Part shown: positions 28,139 through 37,661 of the stretch, one piece after another
Position numbering within the stretch: position 1 is the first letter of the stretch
Layout: each line of letters starts with the position of its first letter
Assembly: GCA_963834425.1 (NCBI GenBank)
Contig: CAWIBR010000016.1
Coordinates: forward strand, 221,876-285,875
DNA from: CAVURS01 sp963834425
GTDB taxonomy: Bacteria; Actinomycetota; Actinomycetes; Actinomycetales; CAVURS01
Reading direction: 5' to 3'
Length of the DNA stretch: 64,000 bases
Notes under the pieces: generated by a model
The model's input: the letters and a program-made list of their open reading frames with translations, nothing else
The model's database searches: none
What the model was told of the DNA's origin: nothing
Program-made: the position numbers and the translations under genes

Positions 28139-28214
28139 GGGCCTCTAGCTCAATTGGCAGAGCAGCGGACTTTTAATCCGCGGGTTGTGGGTTCGATCCC
28201 CACGGGGCCCACCA
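28139..28214 (+). tRNA. tRNA-Lys(TTT)
   Basis: A complete cloverleaf: acceptor GGGCCTC pairs with GGGGCCC (one G-U), the D arm is CTAGCTCAATTGGCAGAG, and the anticodon stem GCGGA/TCCGC surrounds the loop CTTTTAA with anticodon TTT. The T arm contains GTTCGATCC. The discriminator is A and CCA is encoded at 28212-28214. No tRNA-associated integration remnant was seen on either side. Confidence 0.97.
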
Positions 28215-28503
28215 TCATGTGTTGTGCGAGCTCGGCTGATCCTTGTCGTTTCCTGCTCGGGTGAGCGACCCGGCGGACTAGGTCACGACAGCGAGGCATC
28301 GGCTTCTGGACGTGCGGTCCGCCGTCATCCCGAGGCTGGTCCGGTTTCCGACGATTTGCACAGCCCCTCGGTTGACGGAACGCAATCGGCGAAACACGTT
28401 GCGGCATTTGCCGTTCGGGGTAGATGTGACTGCCCTATCTTCGGCTGGAACCGGGCGATTGGCCGCCGTCCGGGGTTCCCCTGCAGGCCAGTGGACGGGT
28501 CCA

Positions 28504-30729
28504 GTGAAGCCTGCTCGCCTGTTGCGGTGCGCCCTTGTCGTAGCCACCTCGCTCTCCCTCGCCGGTGTCGCCCTGCCCTTGACGGCCTCTATCGCCTCGG
28601 CCGAGGGATCGTCGTCGGCCGACGTCGTGGCGCAGACTCCGACGTCGGGTTGGGTGCCGAACAACGGCGTACACGCTCTGGCCCAGGATGCGCAGTGGAT
28701 CTATCTCGGTGGCACCTTCACCGCGCTGACCAACCCCGCAACGCACGCGACCTTCGCCGCCAGCCGCCTGGCTCGGATCAGCATCGCCACCGGCGACCCG
28801 GACACGACCTGGACGCCATCGGTCAACGGTGACGTCCGCAGTCTCCTCATGAACGCGACGACCGGCACGCTCTACGTGGGCGGGGACTACACGACGGTCG
28901 ACGGATCTGCCCGCACCCGCCTCGCCGCGGTCTCGACCAGCGGGGTCGGCGCTCTGCAGTCGTGGTACCCGGGCGCCGCCAATGCCGTGGTCAACTCGAT
29001 GATCCAGCTCGACGCCAGCACGATCATGATCGGCGGCGGCTTCACCAAGATCGGCACGACAACCCGCGCCCATCTGGCCAAGACCAACGCGACGACCGGG
29101 GCTGTCGTCACGACCTTCGTCCCGAAGGTCGACGGCAGCGTCTACACGATCAACCACCCGGACGGCGCGTCGTTCGTCTACCTCGGTGGCCTATTCAAGA
29201 ATCTCGGCGGTCAGAGCCGCGGTTTCCTCGGCGCGATGGACATCACGACGGCGGCGGCAACCGCCTGGAACCCCGGCAACCCCTGCCCGCTATCCGCAAT
29301 CGTCTGCCCTGTCTACGGTTTCGTTGTCACGCCCACTGCTGTCTACGCCGCGGTCGGCGGCCGCAACCCGCGCGGGAGCACCATCAGCTACGACCCCACA
29401 AGCGGCGCCCGCAACTGGACGGTCACCGCCGACGGTGACAACCAGGCCATCGCCCTCATCAACGGTGAGATCTTCGTCGGCGGCCACTTCGGGCCGGACT
29501 ACGGCAACGTCACCCGCGACACGCTCTCCGCCGTCAACGCGAACAACGGCACGATCGAGCCCTGGCACCCAACCGTCACCAACGACTACCCCGGCACGGC
29601 CGCGATGATGGTCCTGCCCGACGGTTCACTGGTGGTCGGCGGCGACCAGAACACCATCGGAGGCACGACGGACTCGAAGTTCGCCGTCTTCCCCCCGACC
29701 GCGAACTACGTCCCGGACCAGGCGCCGGTGCCGGTGTTCACGTCGAACTGCAGTGGCGACACGTGCACCTTCGACGCCTCGGGTTCCTCGGACCCCGACG
29801 GCTCGGTCGCCCAGTACCTCTGGGACTTCGGCGACCTGGGCGCAGGCACCGGCGTGGGTGTCGGCTCGGGTGAGTTCCCGACGCACCAGTACGGCTCGAC
29901 CAACACGTTCACCGTGATGCTCACCGTGATCGACGACCAGGGTGCAGCCGCGACGACCACCGCACAGGTCCAGGCGACGTCGACCAACCAGGTCCCGGTG
30001 GCCCAGTTCACGAGCAACTGCGCCGGCCTCACCTGCACCTTCGACGCCTCGGCGTCGTACGACCCGGACGGGACCATCCAGGGTTACTTCTGGCTGTACG
30101 GCGACGGCTCCTACGCGATCGTGATGGGCAACACGCCCACGACAGCTCATCACTACGACACCGCTGGCACGTACACGGCGGTCCTGTTCGCGTACGACAA
30201 CCTCTTCGCTCCCGGCCTGGCGGTGCAGGTTGTCTCGCCGACCGCGACCGCCCCTCCGACCCAATGGATTACCAACGGCAGCTTCGAGTCGGGTGCGGCA
30301 CCGGGTTGGACCGGCCTCAACGCCAATTCGACCGTCTCAACGGTGCAGCCGACCGGCGGTTCCGAGGACGGCAGCTGGGCGCTGCAGGTGACCAATCAGG
30401 CGACCAAGCCGGCCAACGTCGGCATCCTGAGCTCGGCCCCCCACTGGGTCACCGCGACGGTCGCCAAGCGGGTCTACAACGGCAGCGTCTTCCTGTCCGG
30501 CCCGAGTGGCACCAAGGTCACCCTGAAGCTCAGCGAGTGCCCGACGACAGGCACCTGTGCGGGCAGCTCCAGCGTGGTCGTGACCCTGCCGGCGTCGGGC
30601 TGGATCCAGGCCAACACGAGCTACACGGGAAAGAAGAACGGCTACGCCCTCCGGATGCAGGTCGCCGGCACGCTGAAGGCCAAGGCGGCGCTGCTCACCG
30701 ACGGATACAGCCTGATCTCCCCGAGCTGA
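28504..30729 (+). CDS. Secreted beta-propeller protein with two PKD domains
   Basis: 741 residues from the GTG at 28504, chosen because it begins a classical signal peptide (LLRCALVVATSLSLAGVAL). Residues about 35-400 carry repeated motifs such as IYLGGTFTAL, LYVGGDYTTV, IMIGGGFTKI and VYLGGLFKNL, typical of the DUF5122/delta-60 propeller. Two PKD domains follow, each starting FTSNCxGxTCTFDAS with SSDPDGSVAQYLWDFGD. The C-terminal 150 residues resemble a carbohydrate-binding jelly roll (NGSFESGAAPGWTG). It is probably a cell-surface or secreted adhesive or polymer-binding protein. There is no sortase motif. It is monocistronic, downstream of tRNA-Lys; the 289-bp leader before it shows no gene. 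Confidence 0.85.
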   Translation: MKPARLLRCALVVATSLSLAGVALPLTASIASAEGSSSADVVAQTPTSGWVPNNGVHALAQDAQWIYLGGTFTALTNPATHATFAASRLARISIATGDPDTTWTPSVNGDVRSLLMNATTGTLYVGGDYTTVDGSARTRLAAVSTSGVGALQSWYPGAANAVVNSMIQLDASTIMIGGGFTKIGTTTRAHLAKTNATTGAVVTTFVPKVDGSVYTINHPDGASFVYLGGLFKNLGGQSRGFLGAMDITTAAATAWNPGNPCPLSAIVCPVYGFVVTPTAVYAAVGGRNPRGSTISYDPTSGARNWTVTADGDNQAIALINGEIFVGGHFGPDYGNVTRDTLSAVNANNGTIEPWHPTVTNDYPGTAAMMVLPDGSLVVGGDQNTIGGTTDSKFAVFPPTANYVPDQAPVPVFTSNCSGDTCTFDASGSSDPDGSVAQYLWDFGDLGAGTGVGVGSGEFPTHQYGSTNTFTVMLTVIDDQGAAATTTAQVQATSTNQVPVAQFTSNCAGLTCTFDASASYDPDGTIQGYFWLYGDGSYAIVMGNTPTTAHHYDTAGTYTAVLFAYDNLFAPGLAVQVVSPTATAPPTQWITNGSFESGAAPGWTGLNANSTVSTVQPTGGSEDGSWALQVTNQATKPANVGILSSAPHWVTATVAKRVYNGSVFLSGPSGTKVTLKLSECPTTGTCAGSSSVVVTLPASGWIQANTSYTGKKNGYALRMQVAGTLKAKAALLTDGYSLISPS

Positions 30730-30825
30730 AACCGGGGGCGTCACACTCACCTTCCGCGCGGTGTCGCTAGGAGTGAGACACCGCAGATCCACCAAGCAGG
30801 ACAGACGACCTCCGCCGGCTGACGA

Positions 30826-31251
30826 TCACTGGAACCGGCGCAACGTCAGGGTCGCCTCACCCCGGGCGAGCTGGCTCGAGGTGAAGGCGTTCCAGCCGCG
30901 GTCGCTGATCACGACCGAGTAGGTCCCTTGGCCGCGGGGGACGGCCGGAACGGTCCAGCGCCAGGTGCAGCTGCCGCTGGCTCGGTCCGCGACGGCCGTC
31001 CCGAGCCGGGTCGCCCCGACCACACCACCGTCGCGCAGGATCACGACGTACGTCGCGGGCCTGATGTCCTGGAAGCCGTCGGTGCCGACGCACAGGTTTC
31101 GCTCGGTCTGGGAGTCGACGAGGGTCAGCGAGCCGGTGACCCGCATCGGGCCGGAGGGGTGCATCCGCGCAGCGGTGATGCCGCCGGCGAAACCGGCCAC
31201 ACCGACCAGCCCCACCAGACCAACGACGACGACGGGCCTCACCGAAGCCAC
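30826..31251 (-). CDS. Secreted or membrane-anchored hypothetical protein
   Basis: 141 residues. The N-terminus is a single hydrophobic segment (VVVVGLVGLVGVAGFAGGI), probably a signal anchor. The rest is a predicted beta-sandwich with two Cys (RNLCVGTDGF, GSCTWRWTVP) that could form a disulfide. The motifs TYVVILRDGGVVGATRLG and GTYSVVISDRGW suggest an extracytoplasmic domain that binds ligand or polymer. It is convergent with the PKD gene. No family was recognised. Confidence 0.6.
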   Translation of the reverse strand: MASVRPVVVVGLVGLVGVAGFAGGITAARMHPSGPMRVTGSLTLVDSQTERNLCVGTDGFQDIRPATYVVILRDGGVVGATRLGTAVADRASGSCTWRWTVPAVPRGQGTYSVVISDRGWNAFTSSQLARGEATLTLRRFQ

Positions 31252-31586
31252 GAGGCACTCTCACACCGGGCGGCGACCGGCCGCAAGACCCCGCCGCTCG
31301 GCATCTCAAACCGGCACTCGCGACGGGCTACTCTTCGGGTCACTGGTCTGCCTGATCGTGGCCATCCCGGCCTCCGGCAGCGATCACGTTGTCTGACGTC
31401 GTTTGTCCGAGCTGCCGAGAGTTGCCCGAGAAGTTGTCCTGAACAGTCGTCGAGGAGTCGCCGCGGACTACCCCGGACGGACCAACGCCGACGGTCATCG
31501 CGTGCTCGCCGTCACCCGAATGGCCCCGTTCGTTTTAGTCAGCGGCCTGATCGACCGATAGCTCTGTCATGGTGAAGGGAGTTCTG
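31252..31586. other. Divergent intergenic region, no gene seen
   Basis: 335 bp between two divergently transcribed small genes. I see no convincing reading frame, tRNA, strong hairpin or repeat family member. The AAGGGAG just before 31587 is the ribosome binding site of the next gene. Promoters for both genes are presumably here but were not located. Confidence 0.4.
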
Positions 31587-31796
31587 GTGAACGACGAGAT
31601 CGCGGTGATCTTCCGCGGCGGCCCGTTGGCCGGCCGGATGGACACGATCCCGGCGGCCGCCCAACCGCGGTACTTCGACATCCGCGACGGCGGGTGGGCG
31701 CTCTACTCCCTCACCACGGAGTACGACGAGGGTCGCCGCGTGCTGCAGTACCAGCACGGCTCGGACGACGCCTCCCCCGCACTCACCAGGCGCTGA
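31587..31796 (+). CDS. Small conserved-looking hypothetical protein
   Basis: 69 residues from the GTG at 31587, which has AAGGGAG five bases upstream; the ATG at 31569 is possible but lacks a site. The sequence EIAVIFRGGPLAGRMDTIPAA, followed by RDGGWALYSLTTEYDEGRRVLQYQHGSD, is a compact all-beta pattern seen in unnamed actinobacterial proteins of about 70 residues. There is no signal peptide. It lies on the same strand as the next hypothetical gene but 123 bp away. Short GC-rich direct repeats of CACTCACC / CACTGACCC follow its stop at 31797-31833. Confidence 0.6.
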   Translation: MNDEIAVIFRGGPLAGRMDTIPAAAQPRYFDIRDGGWALYSLTTEYDEGRRVLQYQHGSDDASPALTRR

Positions 31797-31919
31797 CCAG
31801 GCACTCACCCGGCACTGACCCGGCACTGACCCGGAGACCCAGGCCCCTGAGTCCGCACCGGGCGTCCCGCACCCAACTGCACTAGCGTCGAGCGATCAGT
31901 CGACGACGAGGGGTGCGGC

Positions 31920-32439
31920 ATGGATCGTGATGACGAGCTGATCGCGCACTGGTCCGAGCTGCTGACGGTGGACGGTGCAACCCCGCCGCCCCCCTTGGTT
32001 GCCCGCTGCGCCGCCGTCTTCGGCGCGGAGCCGGACTACGTTCTCTGCCAACGCATCTCCGACCACGGCACTCGCTGGCGGGTCGTCATCGTCACGGCCG
32101 GCCCTCTTCGGCTGCGGCGAGGCCCACTCGTCACACCCGAGCTGGGACAGCAACGCCTACGTCCACCAGCTGGGCCACGACGACGGCGCGACCTATGACT
32201 GCTGGGCCGTGCCGATCCGGGAGGTCTCGCGGGTCGGCACGCTGCCGATCGACGACGACGGCCAACACTGGCGTCCGGTCTCCAGCGAGCAGGGTCGCTC
32301 GGTCCTCACCTCGTGGCGGGTCCACCTGCACGACGGCACCACCGTCGACCTGCCCGCGGGCGAGCTGCCCACCACGATCGAGGTGCACGACCGGGCCGAG
32401 GAGATCGCCGTATCGCTGCTGAAATCGTTGGCGCTCTAG
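31920..32439 (+). CDS. Hypothetical protein, one frameshift
   Basis: About 172 residues. The first part (ELIAHWSELLTVDGATPPPP, then RWRVVIVTAG) and the second part (SSHPSWDSNAYVHQLGHDD, then VDLPAGELPTTIEVHDRAEE) are in different frames, joined by a single indel near 32101. Codon bias is continuous across the junction, so one gene is likely. It is soluble, acidic, without a signal peptide. No family was recognised. The stop at 32439 nearly touches the convergent MFS gene end at 32465. Confidence 0.55.
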
Positions 32440-32464
32440 CGAATTGGGCCGCCAGCGCCCGGGC

Positions 32465-33818
32465 TCAGGTCGTCGCCGGGCTCGCGCCAGTCCTGGCTCG
32501 ACGCAACGCCACAAGGCAGATCGCACCCACGACCGCTGCTCCAGCCACGACGGTGTCGGGCGCGAACACCTGGGCCGCGGCGCCGGCCAGGAGGATGGCG
32601 GCTCCCTGCGCGGTGTACATCCCGGTGAAGGCGATGCCGTAGGCCCGGCCGCGCGACTCGACCGGCACGGCCGCCGCGAACGCCGTGCGGGCCGCGAGCT
32701 GGAACGACGCACAACCACCGACCACGGTGAGCAGCGCGAGCGTGAGGACCAGGTCCGGCTGCAGGAGCAGGGCGAGCATCGGCACCGATCCCAGCAGCGC
32801 CATCCGCCACATCCAGCGGCGCCGCAGCTCGCACCGAGGTGAACCGCACCAGCAGGACACCACCGGTGACGCTGCCCGCGGCGTACGCCCCCATGACCAG
32901 CCCGACACCGACGGCGCCGTAGCCCAGCGAGTGGGCCAGCGCGGTGGCGATCGCCTCCGGCACCACCATGTACGCCGCACCGACGATGGCCACGAGCAGC
33001 GGCCCGTAGCGGCGCCGGTCGGCGGCCACGACCCGAAGGCCCTCCAGGGTGTCGGCCAGCATCGAGTGCCGCGGCGCCTCCGGGTCCATGGCCGCTGGCC
33101 GGTGCTGCAAGCCCCGGCGGAGCAGGACGGCCGAGACGGCAAAGGTCACCGCATCGAGCGCCAGCGCCCCTCGAGGCGTCACGGCCGCGACCAGCAGACC
33201 ACCCACGGCGAAGCCGACGAGCGAGACCGTCTGGTTCGTGATCGACCGGATCGACACGGCCACGGAGTAGCGCTGGGAGTCCTCCAGGACGAGCGGCAGA
33301 ACTGCGGACGCGGCCGACTCGAACGGGGAAGCCAGGAAGGCGGCGGCCAGGACCAGCACGCCGACGACGATGAGCGGCAGACCGGGCAGCGCCGCGAGGC
33401 CGATCAGCAGCGCGCGGGCCACATCACAGGTCACCACGACCCGACGGGTCGGGAAGCGGTCGGCGAAGACCGCGAGCAGCGGACCGCCGATGGCCCACGG
33501 AAGGAACGCGCTGGCGTAGCCGAGGGCCGCGATGAACGGCGAGCCGCTGCGCTCGTAGAGCAGGACGGCGAGCGCCACCGCGGCGACCTGGTCGCCGGCG
33601 AAGGAGAACAGCTCGGCCCAGAACATCGCGCGGTACTCACGCAGCCCCAGCACGTCCCGGAAGCCGGGCCGGCGCGCCTCATCGGGGGCCGGGCTCGCTT
33701 CGGGCTGGGTCTCAGGCGCCACGGGCGCCGCCGAAATGACCGGCATAGCCGGTGCAGGGGCCAGCACAGGCGTCGCCGGAGTCGCCACGACCAGCGGCGT
33801 CTCGACCGTCGCGCTCAC
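32465..33818 (-). CDS. MFS transporter (EntS/MFS_3 type), one frameshift
   Basis: About 450 residues. A Pro/Ala-rich N-terminal leader of about 50 residues precedes 12 membrane segments. Motifs include FSFAGDQVAAVALAVLLYER, the motif-A loop FADRFPTRRVVVTCDVARA and VPVESRGRAYGIAFTGMY. An indel near 32825 shifts the frame between VRFTSVRAA and WMWRMALLGSVPML. The true end is therefore TGA at 32465, not the overlapping longer frame to 32436. EntS-type MFS proteins export siderophores or drugs. The 246-bp leader before the start contains a strong hairpin and, further upstream, a 15-codon reading frame, which suggests attenuation control. Confidence 0.85.
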
Positions 33819-33899
33819 TGGGCCTCCTTGCTACCTGCCGTGCTACCTGCCGCAGTTGCCGTCGTGCTTCCTTGCGGTCACTGCCCGCGCATGACCGAG

Positions 33900-33926
33900 A
33901 GGCCCGGCGCTGCCCTCGCCGGGCCT
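33900..33926. terminator. Strong hairpin in the leader of the MFS gene
   Basis: AGGCCCGGCG (33900-33909) and CGCCGGGCCT (33917-33926) form a perfect 10-bp stem with a 7-base loop, extended by GAGA/TCTC with one bulge. It lies 82 bp upstream of the MFS start, inside the presumed leader. There is no T-run, as is common in high-GC actinobacteria. It could be an attenuator or simply a terminator for antisense reading. Confidence 0.5.
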
Positions 33927-34063
33927 TCTCAACGGCATTGCTGCCTCGAATCGGGTATCGGCCCCCTGGCTCAACCCTCGTCGGTCACGTGCGTCGTACG
34001 ACGTGCCCACCGGCCCGCGACTGCGGGCCAAGCGTCGAATGGTGATCTATGAGAGGTGGTGGT

Positions 34064-34111
34064 TCACCACTTCTCCTTGCGGTGCCACTTCTCGATCTTC
34101 TGGCTACGCAT
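34064..34111 (-). CDS. Possible 15-residue upstream peptide (Trp-containing)
   Basis: MRSQKIEKWHRKEKW, starting at 34111 with GGTGA five bases upstream and ending TGA at 34064-34066. Two Trp and seven basic residues in 15 positions are unusual for random GC-rich DNA. It precedes the MFS gene by 245 bp on the same strand, with a GTGGTgaACCAC hairpin at its stop and the 33900 hairpin further down. It might be a leader peptide of a ribosome-mediated attenuator or a RiPP-like precursor. Without comparative data it may also be chance. Confidence 0.3.
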   Translation of the reverse strand: MRSQKIEKWHRKEKW

Positions 34112-34137
34112 AACATTCACCGCCCTTCGCTCTGTCG

Positions 34138-34154
34138 CCGGTTGGTCCAACCGG
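34138..34154. promoter_or_regulatory. Perfect palindrome in the SARP upstream region
   Basis: CCGGTTGG-T-CCAACCGG is a perfect 8-bp inverted repeat with a one-base centre, 100 bp upstream of the SARP start and 26 bp upstream of the tiny peptide start. The symmetry suits a dimeric repressor. Its place between divergent units would allow joint control. Confidence 0.5.
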
Positions 34155-34254
34155 GCTCCCTGCCGATGAGAGAAGGCTGTTGGAGAGCCCAAACAAAGGG
34201 CTGAACGGTCGCTGAACCCTGTCGGCCGCAGGCCCTGATGCGTACCGTTGCCCC

Positions 34255-37200
34255 GTGACTCGAGCGGGCGCAGGGCGGCTGACCATCCGCCTGCTCGGCC
34301 CGCTGGACGCCCGCGTGGACGACGTGCCTGCAGCGATCGGTGGCCATCGCCCGCGGGCCCTGCTCGCGGTGCTGGCCCTCTCGGCCGGCACCGGCGTGAG
34401 CACCGACCGGCTGATCGACACGATCTGGGACGACACCCCGCCGGCCGGCGCCGCCAACGCGGTCCAGGTCTACGTCTCGCGGTTGCGCAAGGCCATCCAG
34501 CCGCCCGACGAACCCCCGGTCCTGCGCTCCACGACCGGCGGCTACCTGCTCGACATCTCGCGGGACAGCGTGGACGTCCTGCACTTCGAGCGCCTGGCGG
34601 CGGCCGGCCACGACGCGCTCAGCCTGGACGACCCCCACGGGGCGGCCCGACTGCTCGCGGAGGCGCTCTCGCTGTGGCGTGGGCCGGCCCTGGCCGACCT
34701 GGAGGGCGCCACGGCCCTGGGGCTGGTCGCCCGCCTCGATGCCCGTCGGCTGTCCACGCGGATGGACCTGGTCGATGCCGAGATCGCCCTCGGCCAGCAC
34801 ACCCGCGCCATCCCCGAGCTGGAGGAGCTCGTCCGGCAGCACCCACTCGACGAGGGCTTGGTCCGGCGGCTGATGACCGCGCTCTACCTCAGCGGTCGCC
34901 AGGCGGACGCACTCGCGGCGTACGGCACGGCAGCCGGGCGGCTGGCCGACGAGCTGGGCGTCGATCCCGGCCCGGACCTGCGCCAGACCCACCAAGCGGT
35001 GCTCCGGCAGGAGCTCGTCGGTCCCCCAACCCCGTGCGGCGCCGAGCCGCCCGACCGAGGTCGGCGCGGCCGACGGCGGTTCGGCGCGGCCGACGCCGGC
35101 GCGTCAGCCGACCGGCCGGGACCACCGCACTCGCGAACTCGAGCTCCTGCTGCGTCCCCGGGGCAACCTGATCGGCCGTCAGTCCGAGCTGATCGCCGTG
35201 CTCCGGCTGCTGGGCGAACCGGACGTGCGGCTGATCTCCCTGCTCGGCCCCGGCGGCATGGGCAAGACCCGGCTGGCGCTCGCGGTGGCCGAGTCGCTCA
35301 ACCAGGACAGCGACGCCGCGACGCCGGCCGCTGTCGTCGTACCCCTCTCGAACGTCACCGACGACGGCGAGCTGCTCGCCTCGATCTGCCAGGCCGTCGG
35401 GGCGGAGCCGGAGTGGGCCGGGCAGCCGATGTTCGAGGTGATCGTGCAGGCGCTGGCCGGCCGGCCGACCGTGCTCGTGCTGGACAACCTGGAGCAGCTG
35501 ATCGACAGCCCGGGGACCCTCGAGGACGTCATGGCCCTGCTCGACCAGCTGCCGCAGCTCACCGTCCTGTGCACCAGTCGGGTCGCGTTGCGGCTCGGTC
35601 GCGAGCGGCAGGTCGTGCTCGGGCCGCTGTCGCTGCCGGAGCAGGCCGACGACAGCATCGACGGCGTCCTGGGGTCGGACGCCGTCCAGCTGTTCCAGGA
35701 CCGGGCCTCCGCCGTGGTGCCGGACTTCGCCGTGACCGCTGACAACGCACGGGCGGTGGCGGAGATCTGCCGGCTGCTCGACGGGCAGCCGCTCGCCCTG
35801 GAGCTGGCGGCCGCGCGCACCCGCATGCTGCCCCCCGAGGAGATGGTGCAGCGCAGCGGTCAGCTGCTGGCCCTGCTGACCGGGGGTGGCCGCGACCTGC
35901 CGGAGCGCCAGCGCAGCATGCGCGCGGCGCTCGACTGGAGCGCGCAGCTGCTCGACCCGACCGAGGCCGAAGCGTTCGCGCAGCTGTCGGTCTTCGCCGG
36001 CGGCTGGACCCTCGCGGCGGCGGAGGCCGTCTGCACGACGGACGGCGACGTGCTCGAGGTGCTCGCCCGGCTGGTCGACAAGAGCCTGGTCTCGGCCGAC
36101 CGCAACGGCCGGCTCTTCCTGCTCGACACCGTGCGGGAGTACGCCGCGGAGCGACTCGCCGATCGTGGCCCGGAGGCGGTGGCCGCCGCCGAGAACCGGC
36201 ACGCCCAGGTCTACGCCGAGCTGGCGACCGAGCTCGGGCCGCTCTTTCGCACCTCGCCGAACCCGTCGCTGCGTGCGCCGATCGACGCCGAGGTCGGCAA
36301 CTTCTCGGCCGCCCTGGAGTGGACGGCGCGCAGCGGTGACGACGCGACCCTGGGCCGGATGGTCTTCGGCCTGGTCGACTACTGGTACTTCAGCGGCCGC
36401 ATCTCGCAGGCCCAGCGCTGGTTGCGCGCAGCCGACCGGGCCGACCTCCCGACCGACGTGCGGGTCCGGCTGGGCCTCTCGGCCGGCCGGCTGGCCTTCG
36501 TCCAGGGGGACGTGATGCGCGCCCGGCCGGCCTTCGCGGCGTCGGTCGAGGCCGCTCGCCAGCTCGGCGACAATCTGCTGCTCACGCGGAGCCTGACGAT
36601 GAGCAGCCTGGCCGAGCGGCACTCGGGGCGGCTCGACGAGGCGCTCGGCCTGATCGAGGAGGCCATCGCCACAGCCCGCTCGGGGGCCGGCGCAGACCCA
36701 GAAGCCGCCGAGCAGCTCGAGGGCCTGGTCTACGTGCTGGGCAACGAGCGGGGCGAGATCCTCGAGGGGCTCGGCCGCACCGAGGAGGCCCGGGCCCAGT
36801 TCGAGGCCTACCGGCACCAGGCCGAGGCGACCGGCGACGAGAGCAACCTGGCCTGGGCCTTGGGCAACATCGCCATGAACGACTCCGAGCGGGGTCTGGC
36901 GGCCCAGGCCCTCGACGCCGCCCAGGGCGCCCTTCGCGCCTCGGACGAGGGCGACTCGGTGCAGGTGCGAGCCGACGCGCGGGCCGTCGCCGGGCTGGTC
37001 GAGCTCGCGCACGGTGAGCCGGCCCGCGCGGTCGGCCTGCTCACCGAGTCGGTCCGGCTGACCCACTCCTCCGGCCAGTTGTTGACGCTGCCCGACGGCG
37101 TCAGCCTGCTCGGGGCGGCTCTCTTGCAGGCGGGCGATCTGGCCGGCGCCGCACGGATGCTTGCCGCTGGACAAGCATGGCGCAGCGCGAAGGGCCTGGC

Positions 37201-37444
37201 CGTCGTCGGCCGGCTCGCCGAGCGCACCATCGATCGGGCGCACGACGACCTGGCCGCCCTGCCGCTGAGCCACGTCGTCAAGGCCGAGTCCGCTCGGGGC
37301 GCGGCCGTGCCCTACGGCTGGATCGAGCCGCTCGCCCTGCCCGGGTCGGTGGACCTCCGCGACGCCGACGCGGCACCTGTGCTGCGCCTGGTCGAGCCCG
37401 ACGACCAGGCCCCGGCGCGGGCGGGGACCAGTTCGCGCGATTGA
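34255..37444 (+). CDS. SARP/BTAD regulator with NB-ARC ATPase and TPR region (AfsR-like), one frameshift
   Basis: About 1062 residues. Residues 1-95 form an OmpR-like winged helix (LLGPLDARVDDVPAAIGGHRPRALLA), then a BTAD all-helical domain with ALSLWRGPALADLEG and YLSGRQADALAAYGTAAGRL. One indel near 35030, at a C-run, shifts the frame. The reconstructed linker leads into RGNLIGRQSELIAVLRLL. The STAND ATPase has Walker A GPGGMGKTRLAL, Walker B TVLVLDNLEQLI and VLCTSRVALRL. TPR-like repeats fill the last 350 residues. SARPs activate secondary metabolism or stress genes. No biosynthetic cluster is adjacent, so its targets are unknown. Confidence 0.9.
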
Positions 37445-37531
37445 GGGTTCGAAAGACAAGGGCGCTGGGTACGCGCGCCGGACCCGCGCCACTCGGGTTG
37501 ATCTCGCGGCTCACCTTCGGCTTTCGCGTCT

Positions 37532-37576
37532 ATTGATGCAACGTTTGCGTCACGCCTGACGCAAACCTGCATCAAT
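37532..37576. repeat. Long intergenic palindrome (family 1, copy A)
   Basis: A 45-bp near-perfect inverted repeat. ATTGATGCA at 37532-37540 pairs with TGCATCAAT at the right end, and GTTTGCGTCA pairs with TGACGCAAAC around a CGCC loop, with a small internal bulge. It lies between the convergent SARP and FAD dehydrogenase genes, so it could be a bidirectional terminator. The outer end resembles copy B at 44695. Confidence 0.75.
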
Positions 37577-37661
37577 ACTGGCAGAACGGGCGACCGCGAG
37601 CGGACCCAGCCCCGCGCCGAGCGGGCGCGTCGTACTAGGCGTCTTTGTCTTTGGCCTTGGG

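Noticed and set aside
34889..37492. An 867-codon open frame on the minus strand opposite the SARP gene.
   Set aside because: It is the antisense shadow of a well-supported NB-ARC/TPR coding region. It is rich in His, Arg, Gln and Gly, has no recognisable motif, and arises from high GC.
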